Source: Larix kaempferi (Eukaryota > Streptophyta > Pinopsida > Pinales > Pinaceae). Taken from it: a stretch of DNA of 64,000 bases. The DNA lies in NCBI GenBank assembly GCA_027924585.1, contig BSBM01000597.1, forward strand, positions 1,385,501-1,449,500, written 5' to 3'. The notes under the pieces are model-generated. The model searched no databases. It was not told where the DNA came from and saw only the letters and a program-made list of their open reading frames with translations. The position numbers and the translations under genes were made by a program. Numbering within the stretch: the first letter of the stretch is position 1; each line of letters begins with the position of its first letter. This document shows positions 1 through 11,412 of the stretch, in pieces.

Positions 1-114
1 TAAAGCAGTAACTGGAGCATCGTCTTGATACTCATCACACAACGCTTACATCCACAATCATGGGAAGGATCCTCCTCTCACCATGCTTGGAATGGATCCT
101 GCAAATGTGTCCCA

Positions 115-1560
115 TCACCTCTTGCTCGAAGTATATTCAATCTGAAGAACACCAAACCTCTCTCTGAAGTACTCAAACTTCACTCTAGCTAGTGGTTTCG
201 TCAACACATCTGCAACATGCTCATCCGTCGCAACATACAGGAGATTCACTACTCCTCTCTGCACCATATCCCTGATATAGTGATATTTGATCTCAATGTG
301 CTTCGACCTGTCATGGAACACCGGGTTCTCAAACAACTTCACACAACTCTGGTTGTCACAAAAGATACAGGTAGCATCCAACGGGAGATCAAATAACTCA
401 TACAGTAGCTTCCTAAGACATACTGCCTAACAACTAGACGAACAAGCTACGACATACTCTGCTTCGACTGTACTCAGTGCTACGCAACACTGCTTCCTGC
501 CAAACCAAGAGATCACACCTGATCCCATACTGAAGAAACACCCAGAAGTGCTCTTCCTATCTGCAGCACTGCCTACCCAATCTGAATCAACATAACCCTC
601 CAAGTTAAACTTTTGATTCGCATCATACTTGAGCCCATAATCAATTGTACCCTTCAGGGACCTCAGAATATGCTTTACAGCAACCAGGTGAACACCTCTG
701 GGATCCATCAGGAACTGGCTCAATGTGTTCATCGCAAAGCAAATATATGGTCTCGTGTTCATCAGGTACATCAAGGGCCCAATCATCTGATAATACACCG
801 TGACATTAACCGGATCAAATGAAACATCACACAGAAGCTTCAAGTTTGATTCCATAGATGTGGCCATGGCCTTGCATTCCATCATCTCGAACCACTTCAG
901 GATCTCTACTACATACTTCCCTTGTCCAAGGAAGATTCCATCTGCACTCTGCCACACCTCCATGCCTAGAAAGCAATGCATCATCCCCAAGTTCTTCATC
1001 TCGAACTCGGAAGCAAGCTTCATCTTCGTATCGACAATCAATCTATCCTCACCTGTAACAAACAGGTCATCCACATATAATAGTAGTATCACTGAATTTC
1101 CTTCCTCAACCTTGTAGTAAAGGTTGGAATCCGCTTTACTCTTGGTAAATTCCAAACTGGATAGAAAGTTGTCTATCCTACCATACCAAGTCCTAGGAGC
1201 TTGCTTCAAGCCATACGAGGCTTCTTTCAACCTGCACACATATGACTCCTTATCATGTGTCTCAAAATCAAGTGGCTTCTCCACATACACTTCCTCTTCG
1301 AACACACCATTCAAGAAAGTTGTCTTGACACCCATCTGGTGTATCTTCCACTTCATCACTGCAACCAGGGCAAGTACTGATCTTATGGAATTTTATCTGG
1401 CTACAGGTGCAAAAGTCTCTTCATAATCTATCCCTCGTTCTGGGAGAAGTCACGAGCCACAAACCTCGCTTTGTGTTTCTCTATGCTACCATCTGCAGCA
1501 TGCTTGATCTTATAGATCCACTTGGAAGTCACAATAGACTTCCCTTCAGGTCTTTGGACC
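115..1560 (-). pseudogene. Element A pol remnant: reverse transcriptase and RNase H
   Basis: The reading frame 1359-427 contains copia RT landmarks in order: a start resembling WKIHQMGVKTTFLNG, YGLKQAPRTWYGRID, the catalytic YVDD box in LLLYVDDLFVTG, and the RNase H onset with DSDWVGSAADRKSTSGCFF. The same frame continues after one TAG stop near 427 into 381-115, which has the RNase H end FHDRSKHIEIKYHYIRDMVQ and ADVLTKPLA. Upstream, 1430-1560 encodes the RT N-terminal region in another frame. The stop replaces a glutamine position (CAG to TAG). Family knowledge: this is the RT-RNase H part of a Ty1/copia polyprotein, order IN-RT-RH. It is not functional. Confidence 0.88.
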
Positions 1561-1699
1561 ACATCCCAAGCATCATTCTCCATGATCGACTAGTATTCCT
1601 CGATCATGGCATTCTTTCATTACTTCATCCTGAATCTTGGGAACTTCAGATTCTTCAATATATTCAATAGATAGTTTTCTTTGAATTTCGTTTGCTGGA

Positions 1700-4462
1700 A
1701 CAAATGTTGTAGTCCTTCTTTTGTAGGTGATTGTACATTATCTTTCCTATAAGTCAAATTCAATTGCATGATTAAAAACATCTCATAGTTTTTCATAACA
1801 AATTCTTACGCATAAAGACATATGTCATACAGTCATGCAATTATCTTAGCCAATGCTTCAATACAACATTTATCCATATCTCGTATTCACACGGTAACTT
1901 TCTAGATGCCTTCCATCTCTACCAGAACATTTGTTAAGAGTGTGTACAACTCCCAACATGTTATCAAATAGGTTTCATTCTAGATAAGTAGCAATGGAAT
2001 GTTGTACAGTACCATAGGCCACTTACCCATTACTTGCATATTAGTAGTATCTTGTTCATTAATGCAACTTTTCTAATATGCATAATATACATCCTAAATC
2101 TAAGAATATAAGTATGTACATGAATGAACAACATCATTTAAGTAATCATACATATAATAAATGACAATTCAAATACTTATCTTTGTTTGCTTGTTGGTTG
2201 GACTCCCTCTTGATCTTTGCTTCCTGGAGTGCTCCCTCTTGATCTTTGCTTCCTTGCAGAAACTTTTGGAGTGTGTTTCCTCTTGATCTTTGCTTCCTAG
2301 ATTACCTATCCTTGAACTTATATCCATCCTGGACCACTATGCATGCTTAAGTGTGCACTAGTGTCATCATTGTGTCATCCTCAAGATCTCATACATAATC
2401 ATACATTCATTAGTATAATCTTAATACTATCAAAACATTATGATTCTAAATAATCTTATGTATGGTCATGATCATTTCATACATAGGTTATAAAGCGTTA
2501 ATATTCAAGTTTTCAGGGAAGACTTCTTTTATTCATGCATAATCTTATTTGACCATAGGACTCTTTTGGTTAGTCATATCATCAATCAAAGTAAGAAACA
2601 TAATATGCATAAATCCTTGATTACTTAAACTTCTAACTTTCATTATCATTCATACAAAAGTATAATATCCTAACGCAAGGTAGGATTCTAACTTGATATG
2701 GGAAAAACATACCTCGAATATCATGTTAGCTAGTTATGTCTAACGTACCCAAACAATGTCTTCTTGTTCTCTTCAATGACTTGTGCTTAGTAACCTGCAT
2801 AACTCATAAGTTAACCATTGTAGAACCAAAATTATACATACCTCGTAAGTAGAGCTTCTATAATGGCTATGGATGAGTCTTTGTCTTCATGTCACCATGG
2901 TCATATGTTCTTGATCTAGCACTTGATTTGTCTTTCTTGATGTACCTTTCATGTTAGCGGACAACATCAACCTCATACAACACCACAGTGCTTTAGTACA
3001 ATCATATAACCCTAATCAATGAATGTCTTCTATCATTCACATGCATTCATACTTTTACTAGGGTGATAAGACAAGTCTAAAATCAATATTGTACTAACCT
3101 CAATAATATGAAGACAAACATATCATAAACTTAATCATGAACATATTTCAAAACATACCTATATCTCCTCAAGTCATACCTATCGAGATTACTTGTAGCA
3201 TTCTTATGTAAGGCCTTAGCCTTATCTCCCTCTAGAACTGGAACTTCTTCACTTATGTAAGTGTCCAATTCATTCTCTTCTAGGATTAACCCAATCCACT
3301 TTGATTTGTTGAAACTAGATCTGGAGCTGGATTAGGGTTTGTCAGAGAAACCATAAAAATTCAAACTTTGAATTTCAAACTTCTGATTAGATGAAAAGAT
3401 GCGCCTTGCTGAGTTGATAAAGTTGGTATACTTCAATTTTGAAAACTGCAAAATTTGACCCCTCAAAATTTCCTTTGAAGCTTCCAGATCTTCTGGACAA
3501 GATCCCGAACTAGGGTTTGATAAAGCCCGGTCTTTTGCCCATCCAAAAGGTTCGATCTTGTGTTCTAAACTTTGATTTTTCTGAGGAGCTTCCAGCTGTG
3601 GTCACAGATTTCAAAAATTCCAACTTTTGCAAAAGCCCTAATTTTCCATTTTTTCGATCAAACCCCCGAACTAGGGTTTGACCAAGCTTGGCCTTCTGCC
3701 CAACCAAAAAAATTAATATTGGTCTCTAAATTTTGATTTTGATAAGGAGCATTCAGCCATGGTCTCCGATTTCAAAAATTCCAACTTTCTCTGAAGCCCT
3801 AAATTCCCGAAACAGTGATAAGCCAAGAATGAAGGTGCTCAGAATCCAATTCTGATTTGATAGAAATATGCACCTTATTGGTTCTAGTGCATCTCTGAAA
3901 TTATGAATCCGCAGGGTCTGAAACTTCGACATGTGGTATCTTGACCTGTCTTCTTTCCATCCCCACAGGTCTGACCTCAATTGGATTCTCTGAGAAAGAG
4001 AGTTATTCCAAGTGTCGCAACGTGACCTGTTTATGGGATAAAACAGGAGAGCAAACATGTACGACGTGCCACATGTCACTAGTTCAACTTCGGCCTCTGA
4101 AAAACTTACCTAAGAAAGTACAGTCCGTTCCCTACCTGTCACTTTTTACGAGCTTCCTAGCCCAAGTTGTGACCTTTTTTCCTAGGTCACATGTTTATGA
4201 CTAAGATCTGAAAGAGGCAGAAACCCTAGATTGTACTGATCATAAAACACAAAGTACAACGAATTAGATGTTGTGCTTTGGACACAAGGTACATGGGGAT
4301 ATTATCTACGACTTGTAGAAGTTTCAGAACCTGAACCTGAACCAAAATGGATTTATAGCGAAAGTGCCAATGACTGGTTTTTGCTATATCAAGCCCTAAC
4401 TTGCAATTTGTCATAAGTGCAACAAGTCTCTTAAATGCCATATCATGCCTTCCTTCAGGCTA
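1700..4462. other. Internal non-coding stretch of element A
   Basis: There are no recognisable protein motifs on either strand. The sequence is AT-rich with several imperfect internal repeats. Three copies of a ~21-bp unit beginning CCCTCTTGATCTTTGC occur at about 2205-2225, 2233-2254 and 2279-2299. Two similar segments at about 3480-3640 and 3650-3790 share the phrase 'gaactagggtttga'. It lies between the PBS and the pol remnant, where gag to integrase would be expected, so a deletion or replacement there is likely. Confidence 0.5.
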
Positions 4463-4474
4463 GCTCTGATACCA
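4463..4474 (-). other. Primer binding site of element A
   Basis: Read on the minus strand this is TGGTATCAGAGC, immediately after the LTR end ...ATAACA. It matches the 3' end complement of plant initiator methionine tRNA used by most copia elements. It fixes the inner LTR boundary at 4475 and the element's orientation. Confidence 0.85.
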
Positions 4475-5190
4475 TGTTATATTTTCATCATTTAATTCAA
4501 TAGATTTAGGATCTTAACTGAAAGAATAACATGTACAGCATATCAAGCATAAGAGACAAGAGACAAGAGACAAAACATTTCACCGGAGAAAACCAAGAAG
4601 GTGAAAAAACCATGCAACTTCCTCAGAGATAAAATAAGCATCAATACAAGGATCACCATGATCAAACCCAAGAGATAGATATCTTCAGCAGCATGCTCCT
4701 CGTCCACTTGTGCGCACCCTCCTCTTCTCTCACTAATGCGAAGTGAGTGAATGAGACAATGTCCAAAATGAGAGACACACACTCTCTATTTATACACTAA
4801 CTTTCACTTGACCTTTACTCAACTAGGTTGGCCTCAACTTAACCACTTAACATAATGTTGACTGGGCCGACCCCTCTAGGGTGGTATAATAACCCTTTGA
4901 CCCACATGACTCATACAGGGCCAACCCCATCAAGGTGGTCTAATAACCCATCAAGTATAAGTTACGACACTTACAATATAACTTGCGACACTTGCAAGTA
5001 CACATGACGGCACTTCCAATCGGAGGAATAATACATCTATGTTGGGGATACAATAAAGTACAAATACAATATACAAGTGAATATCTTTTGAAGTTACAAA
5101 TACATCAACATTCTTCTCCCCTTAGGAGGTATAAACAAGTACAATAAAATATAATGAATAATATCTTCCGAAGTTGTACAAAATCCAACA
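4475..5190 (-). repeat. 5' LTR of element A
   Basis: On the minus strand the LTR begins TGTTGGATTTTG at 5190 and ends ATATAACA at 4475, giving TG...CA termini and 716 bp. The inner edge is set by the PBS. A TATA-like box lies at 4794-4786. A short triplicated GACAAGA motif is at about 4555-4575 on the plus strand. No second copy is in the window, so the outer boundary rests on the TG terminus and the abrupt start of element B sequence. Confidence 0.72.
4786..4794 (-). promoter_or_regulatory. TATA box in LTR A
   Basis: TATAAATAG on the minus strand lies about 320 bp before the inner LTR end. It is followed downstream by a CT/GA-rich leader. The position suits a U3 promoter driving the element. 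Inference from sequence only. Confidence 0.55.
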
Positions 5191-5193
5191 ATG

Positions 5194-6786
5194 TGTACCC
5201 TTAACCTTGACCCTAGTACCGACCTAAAGAAACCTTATTTATATTTTATATTTTTATAAGTTGTGACCCTTAATTTTATTTTTGGTGTATTAACCCTTAT
5301 GTGTTGGTACCCTCCCAATTTAATTGAACCCTAACTAAATTAAAGAATTAATTAGTGACTTCTAGAAGTCTTTAATAACCTATATATTGAAGTCTAATGT
5401 TTCTCATTTTGACATGAACACTCATCATATCTCAGTCCTGATATGATATGACGTCAAGGGTTTTACTTCATTCAATCGGATGTGACGTCTAGGGTTTCAT
5501 CTTACTCCTTGTATGGGCGCTCTTTTAGGTTTTGTCATTTTCAATTGATTGTCCTACATATATAATTTATAAGTAGTTTTGGGGACTATTAGAGGTGGCC
5601 GCTATTGTGAAGTGCGGTCTTAAGGCTGCCAATTGATTGTATAATCAGATCTGGGGCGGCCAAATATTTGTATGATTAGATCTAGGGTTGCTATTGAATT
5701 GTATGATTAGATCTAGGGCTATCTCAAGTTTTGAGGAGATCGAATCTAGCATGATTGGTGTTGTCCTTCATTTGATTGATTTAGAGGGGGTGGAAACCTG
5801 TGTAGGGTTCTACTGTTGCTAAGTTGAGCATATTACCATCTCGGTTGAAGGTTTAATTGACAGTCCTCAATCATGTTAGGGTTTTCGTGGACTGTCCTAT
5901 TTTTTTTATGAGTGTTACTTTTATTTATGTTTTGGTCACTAACCTCGGGGTTTCCCATGTACCTCACCCAAGTTTGATTGAGAAGGGTCGCTACCTTTGT
6001 TGACCTTTTGTTGACATAGTGGACTAGTTGGGTAGATCTGCTACCCTTGTGGACTGTTTACTATCATGTGGACGGAGTGTATATGGGCCACTGCTTGCTT
6101 GACACTTGGTTGGGTTTAGATCTACTGAACTAAGTATGTTTTGCTCAGATCTATTGTGTTGAGATCTAGTTGGTCTAGATCCATTTGTTTAAGGACTGTT
6201 GTTGGTCACCTGTGGAAGCATATACATGTTGAAGCACTTGATTGTGGTTGGATCCTTGTGTTGAGATTTGTTTGTGGACAGATCTATTATGCTAAGTGCC
6301 ACTGTGTTTTGGTTGTTTATGACCACCTATGTTGTCTCTATGTCATTGACTATTTGACTATACCTCATCCTATCATATCTCTCTCGGGTTTGTACGAACC
6401 CTATAAGGGTCAAATTGGTCTTATTGGTTTACTTGCCTCTGAGAGGCACAGCCTATCCTGAAAGTTAATTTTCTGAGTATAAAAATAGGAAGGGTCCCAC
6501 ACTCCGGGTAAGTACTCTAACTTGTTCTTCTATTATAAATTAGACAGGTTATTGTTAGTTATTCTACTACTGTTGATTACACGTTACTGAATATTTCACT
6601 TTAACACGGGGACCTACTTGGGAGTGTTAAAGTTGAAAAAGATGAAAATTATGTTTTGATTTATCTTGTTTAACTATAGTTGTACTATTCTGCTTCAGTA
6701 CTAGTTTGTTACATTCAATTTTGCATTAAAGTATAAAAGATTTTGATTTCTCTACATCAAACCCTAACCTAACCCAAAATTTAACA
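5194..6786 (+). repeat. 5' LTR of element B (3' portion)
   Basis: This matches 9538-11115 along its whole length with scattered substitutions and small indels, roughly 8% by eye. It ends in ...TTTAACA directly before the PBS. It contains a TATA box at 6478. The left edge coincides with the end of element A, which suggests the LTR is cut there rather than starting there. Confidence 0.82.
6478..6487 (+). promoter_or_regulatory. TATA box in LTR B
   Basis: TATAAAAATA is preserved in both LTR copies (the second is TATAAAAACA at 10805). It lies about 310 bp before the LTR end and is followed by AGGAAGGGTCCCACACTCC, a plausible transcription start region of the element. Confidence 0.6.
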
Positions 6787-6798
6787 TGGTATCAAAGC
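6787..6798 (+). other. Primer binding site of element B
   Basis: TGGTATCAAAGC directly follows the LTR. It differs from the initiator-Met PBS TGGTATCAGAGC by one transition. Confidence 0.8.
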
Positions 6799-7849
6799 TT
6801 AGGGCTTGTAGCTAACTATGTTTTGCAGGCTATCAGAGTCTACATAGATCCTAAGGTAGGGTTTTGAGTACTAACCAACTTGACCTCAAAATTTTCTTGG
6901 CAAGAAGTGTTTGAACATTTGAGAAATCAAAGAATCGGAGTTAAATGGACACATACAAGTATTATTTTGCTGAAAATAAAAGATGTGGCAGGGATGCTGC
7001 TAATCCATATGACAGCAGAAAAGAGATGATGGGATTAGCAGGTTGTGAACTCGCTTCTTTAAAAGAAGAATGTCAAGTATGACTAGCATTCCTAGAAGGT
7101 TTATCTCAGGTATGTATTTCTGAGGTGAGTAAGGAGCCAGTCTAACTCTTTATATATGACTTGATATTTAGTAATCATGGGCTTACATGATCATGGTACT
7201 TTCTAGGAGTCTTATGATTCATTGTGATCTGAATATGCAAGTGCAAAGAAGTTTAGTGTCCATCCATGCATGAAATTATCCTTACCTGATTTCTTATATC
7301 TAGGATTGTGATCTAACCTAGATTATGCTAATGAATGTATTGGTATTGCATGAGGATGATAATGACATTGCATACTTGAGAAGTACATGTCCAATATGAT
7401 GACAAGATCATGATGCAAGGGAAAAAATAAAGAGGGGGTATTTTTTTATCCCAACTTGTTTTGATATTTTTAAATTGTCATGGTGAAACATATGACATGT
7501 TGCATATATGTGATTGATATGCTCTTGATGGCATCTAGATACTTGTTCAGTATATGGATGGATGCTAATTTGATTATTGTTGACTATCAAACTGAATATT
7601 GATGTGACTTGCTCTAATGACAAGTAATAAAGTATGGAAATCTTGCTTATGCTTAGAGTTAAATGTACAGTTCCAGAGGAATCTGAGTACTTAGGTATAG
7701 AAGTAGTAAGAGGCTCCACAGATTGCAGGATCAGTTATCCTAGATATTCAATCTCCCAAGTGTCAGTATAGTGTTAGCAAAAGAGAATCTGACAAGTATG
7801 TGTTTGTGATGACTTGTAAGATCAAAGATCAAGAGGGGGCCAATTGTGC
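6799..7849 (+). other. Element B leader and lost gag region
   Basis: This is the internal segment after the PBS. A short open stretch begins with ATG at about 6944 (MDTYKYYFAENKRCGRD) but does not resemble a gag I recognise. The remainder has no supported coding. Confidence 0.4.
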
Positions 7850-8470
7850 TCTTCAATCCCCAACAGAGTGGGATTGCAGAAAAAAAGTAAGAGATGTGAC
7901 CTCCCAGTGTTATAGATGTGGAAGTGAAAGAAGCACTATTCCATGAGTCATCTTTCTCAGATGAGTAGAGGGAGGAGACCAGGAAATCTTCCAGTGACTT
8001 AGATAAGGAAGACTATGAGACATCTCGTTCAGAGGGAGAAGGCCAAGAAGTCTTTAGTTTATATCATTGAGGAGCCTATTGAGAGGTTTCAAGGATGCTC
8101 CAATGAGAGCCATGTCACTGATACAGGATCATCCACTTATGTGGAGACAACCTAACATCAAGTTTGGAAAGATGCTATGATAGAGGACAGCCAATTCACA
8201 ATGGATAATGACATGTGAAAAGTGATTCTCAAACAACAAGGGAAGTTAGTTCTAACTTCCAAGTGGATCTATAAGATCAAGGTTCTTGTTGACATTTAGA
8301 GTTGTTTAAAGCTCTCAGAAAATCATGTGCTCTATGACAGGTCGAGACACATCGAGAGGAAGTATCACCATGTCAAGGACATGGTGCAGTTGTCAACAAA
8401 ACAGTTTATTGATGTGTTGACTAAGCCTTTGTCTTTGACAAGCTTAGTGTTGCTGAAAATGTCTCTCTTG
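7850..8470 (+). pseudogene. Element B pol shreds with RT-RNase H deletion fusion
   Basis: At about 7850-7895 the frame reads PQQSGIAEKK, the copia integrase C-terminal signature. At 8160-8285 it reads WKDAMIEDSQF followed by LTSKWIYKIK, the conserved RT N-terminus. Only a few codons later (8310-8420) comes KLSENHVLYDRSRHIERKYH, which is the end of RNase H, then DVLTKPLS. Nearly all of RT and most of RNase H are therefore deleted between about 8287 and 8310. Stops occur throughout. The element could move only in trans, if at all. Confidence 0.8.
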
Positions 8471-8480
8471 CTAAGAGGGA

Positions 8481-11115
8481 GTGTTAAAGTTAGTGCAGCT
8501 GTGAGACCCATTCTCGGAGAGGATGGTACCCTAGTCAGTTAACTAGGGTTCCTGGTCAATAAACCAGACAAAGTAAGTCCCTAGAAGGTACCCTAGGGCC
8601 CCCAACAGTCTCCTGGGGTTCTTGGTCGAGGACCAAGTAGGTTGATTCCATGGCAAAGTCCCTAGCATGTGGTCACAAGGACCAAGTAAATCCCGCATGT
8701 TGAGACAAAGACCTCCTGGTCTAGGACCAGGTAGGTTCTTGGTCACAAGGACCAGGTAGGTTCTTGGTCACAAGGACCAAGTAGATCCTATAGGTTGAGA
8801 CAAAGACCTCCTGGTCTAGAACCAGGTAGATTCTTGGTCATAAGGACCAAGTAAGTCCTGCAGGTGGTTGATCAACATTCAGTTTGGGACTGAAAGCTCA
8901 TCCTAGGGCTGAGGACTATTCTCTAGGAGAATGGAGGACCTAGTCAAGGACCAGGGGGTTGATCAACATGATTCAGTCTAGGACTAAAGCTCATCCTAGG
9001 GCTGAGATCCATTCTTTAAGAATGGCTCGGATCTTGGTCAGTTAACCAAGATGATGATGTGTGATGTCCTCTTCTCCTCGGTCTTCGAGATAGTTGAGCT
9101 AGATGGTCTTCTCAAGGGATTGGCCACCCCTTGATGGAGTCACTAGCATTTGACCTATGGAGCGGTCTGGAGGACCACATGGTCACATCATCCAATGTGC
9201 TTCCTTATATAGTGAGGATGAAATTTCAGGTGGTGTATGGAACACTTGTACATTTGAGAGAGAGATGATTGGTTTTTCACCCTTGGTCTTTCCACCTTGT
9301 TGTTCTTGGTCTTATGCTTTGAAGGTTTTGTACCTTGTCTTGTTCACCACCTTTACTTGTGGTTAGAAGGGTTGTCTACCCACCTTGATTTGTCTTGATG
9401 TGTACCACCTTGATGTTTTGGTCTTATGGGTATTATGGTCGATTGCCCACCTTTGTGGTACACCCTTTGGTCCTAAGGGTTGTGGGTCATGTACTCGTCC
9501 TTGTTTTATGTTTTGACTTGTAGCATTTGTTGGTTCTTGTACCCTTAACCTTGACCCTAGTACCCACCTAAAGAAACCTTATTTATATTTTTTATTTTTA
9601 TAAGTTGTGACCATTAATTTTATTTTTGGTGTCTTAACCCTTATGTGTTGGTACCCTCCCAATTTAATGGAACCCTAACTAAATTAAAGAATTAATTAAT
9701 GACAATTCTAAAATCTTTAAGAACCTAAATATTGAAGTCTAATGTTTCTCATTTTGACATGAACACTCATCATATCTCAGTTCTAATCTGATATGGCATC
9801 AAGGGTTTTTCTGCAGTAAATCTGATGTGACGTCTAGGGTTTCATCTTACTCCTTGCATGGGCGCTCTTTTGGTTTTTATCCTTCTTCACTTGGTTGTCC
9901 TACATATATAATTCATAAGCAGTTTTGGGGACTATTAGAGGTGGTCGCTATCGTGAAGTGCAATTTTAAGGCTGCCAATTGATTGTATAATCAGATCTGG
10001 AGCTGCCAAATCTTTGTATTATTGGATCTAGGGCTGCTAATTAATTGTATGATTAGATCTGGGGTTGCCTAAAGTTTTGGGGAGACCAAATCTAGCATGA
10101 TTGGTGTTCTTCATTTGACTGATTTAAAGGGGGTCGAAACCTTTCTAGGGTTCTACTGCTGCTAGGTTGAGCATACCACCATCTTGCTTGAATGTTTAAA
10201 TTCCATTCCTCAATCCTGTTAGGGCTGTCGTGAACTGTCCTATTTTTTTTATGAGTGCTACTTCTATTTGTGGTCTGATCGTTGCCCTCGGGGTTTCCCA
10301 TCTACCTCACCCAAGTCTGACTGAGAAGGGTCGTTGCCTTTGTTGACCTTTTGCTGACACAATGGACTAGTTGGGTAGATCAACTACCCTTGTGGATTGT
10401 TTACTATCATGTGGACAGAGTGTATATGGGCCATTGCTTGCTTGACACTTGGTTAGGGTTAGATCTATTGTGTTGCGATCTAGCTGGGTCAGATCCATTT
10501 GTTTAAGGATTGTTGTTGGTCACATGTGGAAGCATATACCTGTTGAAGCACTTGATTGTGGTTGGATCCTTATGTTGAGCTTTGTTTGTGGGAAGATCTA
10601 TTATGTTGAGTCTTACTTGTGGCTGCCATTGTGTTTTGATTGTTTATGACTACCTTTGTTGTCTCTATGTCATTGACTACTTGACTGTACCTCATCCTAT
10701 CATCTCTCTCTCGGGTTTGTACAAACCCTATAAGGGTCAGATTGGTCCTATTGGCTAACTTGCCTCTGAGAGGCACAATCTATCCTGAAAGTTAATTTTC
10801 TGAGTATAAAAACAGGAAGGGTCCCACACTCCATGTAAGTAATCTAACTTGTTTTTCTATTATGAATTAGACATGTTATTGTTAGTTATTCTACTATTGC
10901 TTATTACATGTTACTGAAGATTTCACTTTAACGCAAGGACCTACTTGGGAGTGTTAAAGTTGGAAGAGATGAAAGTTATGTTTTGATTTATCTTGTTTAA
11001 CTACAATTGTACTATTCTGTTTCAGTACTAGTTTGTTACATTTAATTTTGCATTAAAGTATATAAGAGATTTTGATTTCTCTACATCGAACCCTAACCTA
11101 ACCCAAAATTTAGCA
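8481..11115 (+). repeat. Probable full 3' LTR of element B
   Basis: It starts TGTTAAAG directly after the purine tract AAGAGGGAG and ends ...TTTAGCA. The part 9538-11115 is repeated at 5194-6786. The first 1057 bp (8481-9537) have no partner in the window. They are read as LTR because of the PPT junction, and because element A occupies the place where the partner should be. The alternative is that 8481-9537 is unrelated internal sequence and the LTR begins at 9538. Confidence 0.6.
8555..8870 (+). repeat. GGACCAAGTAG / TTGGTC repeat array in the U3 of LTR B
   Basis: At least six units contain the phrase TTGGTCACAAGGACCAAGTAG or close variants, each a short interrupted palindrome (TTGGTC...GACCAA). 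They alternate with the CAAAGACCTCCTGGTCTAG phrase at 8707 and 8802. Related single units recur to about 9050. The array sits at the start of the presumed U3, where promoter or enhancer repeats are common. Confidence 0.6.
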
Positions 11116-11412
11116 GTAATAACAAATGTTGAAGCCTTCAGACCCAAGGCCAATTAATTGCTCTAATTGTTAGGCTAAGAAAGAAGTGGCCTAAGAAGCT
11201 TTCAAGCCACATCATAAGAAGCTTCATAAAGGGGCAAGTCAAAGGCTTCTTTCCATGTCAGCACCTTCAAAACCAGCATATCATCATGCCTAAAGCTTCT
11301 ATCCCCAATACAAAACCCTCCTCATCTCAAGCATGGGAAATCTAGAGAAGATTGTAGGGTTTCTTGTCCATCTCCACAAGAGCAATGATAATTAATAGCA
11401 ACAAGAATAGAA
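11116..11412. other. Spacer between elements B and C
   Basis: No gene or repeat was recognised. It ends with TAGAA, the left target duplication of element C. The sequence continues logically at 18082. Confidence 0.5.

Larger units (their letters stand above)
1..5190 (-). mobile_element. Ty1/copia LTR retrotransposon A, partial (left end outside window)
   Basis: This is a minus-strand copia-type element. Read from right to left it has a 716-bp LTR (4475-5190, TG...CA), an initiator-Met-type primer binding site directly after it, a long stretch without recognisable coding, and then RT and RNase H remnants at 1560-115. The 3' LTR must lie left of position 1. Gag, protease and integrase were not recognised, so the 1.7-4.46 kb segment is either heavily decayed or replaced. 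The element is non-autonomous as seen. Its right end abuts the left LTR of element B, and it probably inserted there. Confidence 0.8.
5194..11115 (+). mobile_element. Copia-type LTR retrotransposon B, internally deleted
   Basis: Two direct repeats of about 1.59 kb (5194-6786 and 9538-11115) flank a short internal region. The left repeat is followed at once by TGGTATCAAAGC, a copia PBS. The internal region keeps only shreds of integrase, the RT start and the RNase H end. A purine tract AAGAGGGAG at 8472-8480 precedes TGTTAAAG, exactly the PPT-LTR geometry of element C. The real 3' LTR is therefore probably 8481-11115 (2.6 kb), with the left LTR missing its first ~1.06 kb because element A sits there. 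No clean target duplication was found. Confidence 0.75.

Noticed and set aside
3510-4079. Minus-strand frames in element A interior
   Set aside because: No gag, protease or integrase motif could be found; they look like chance frames.
11116-11120. Target duplication for element B
   Set aside because: The pentamer after the right LTR (GTAAT) does not match the bases before 5194 (CAATG); no support.
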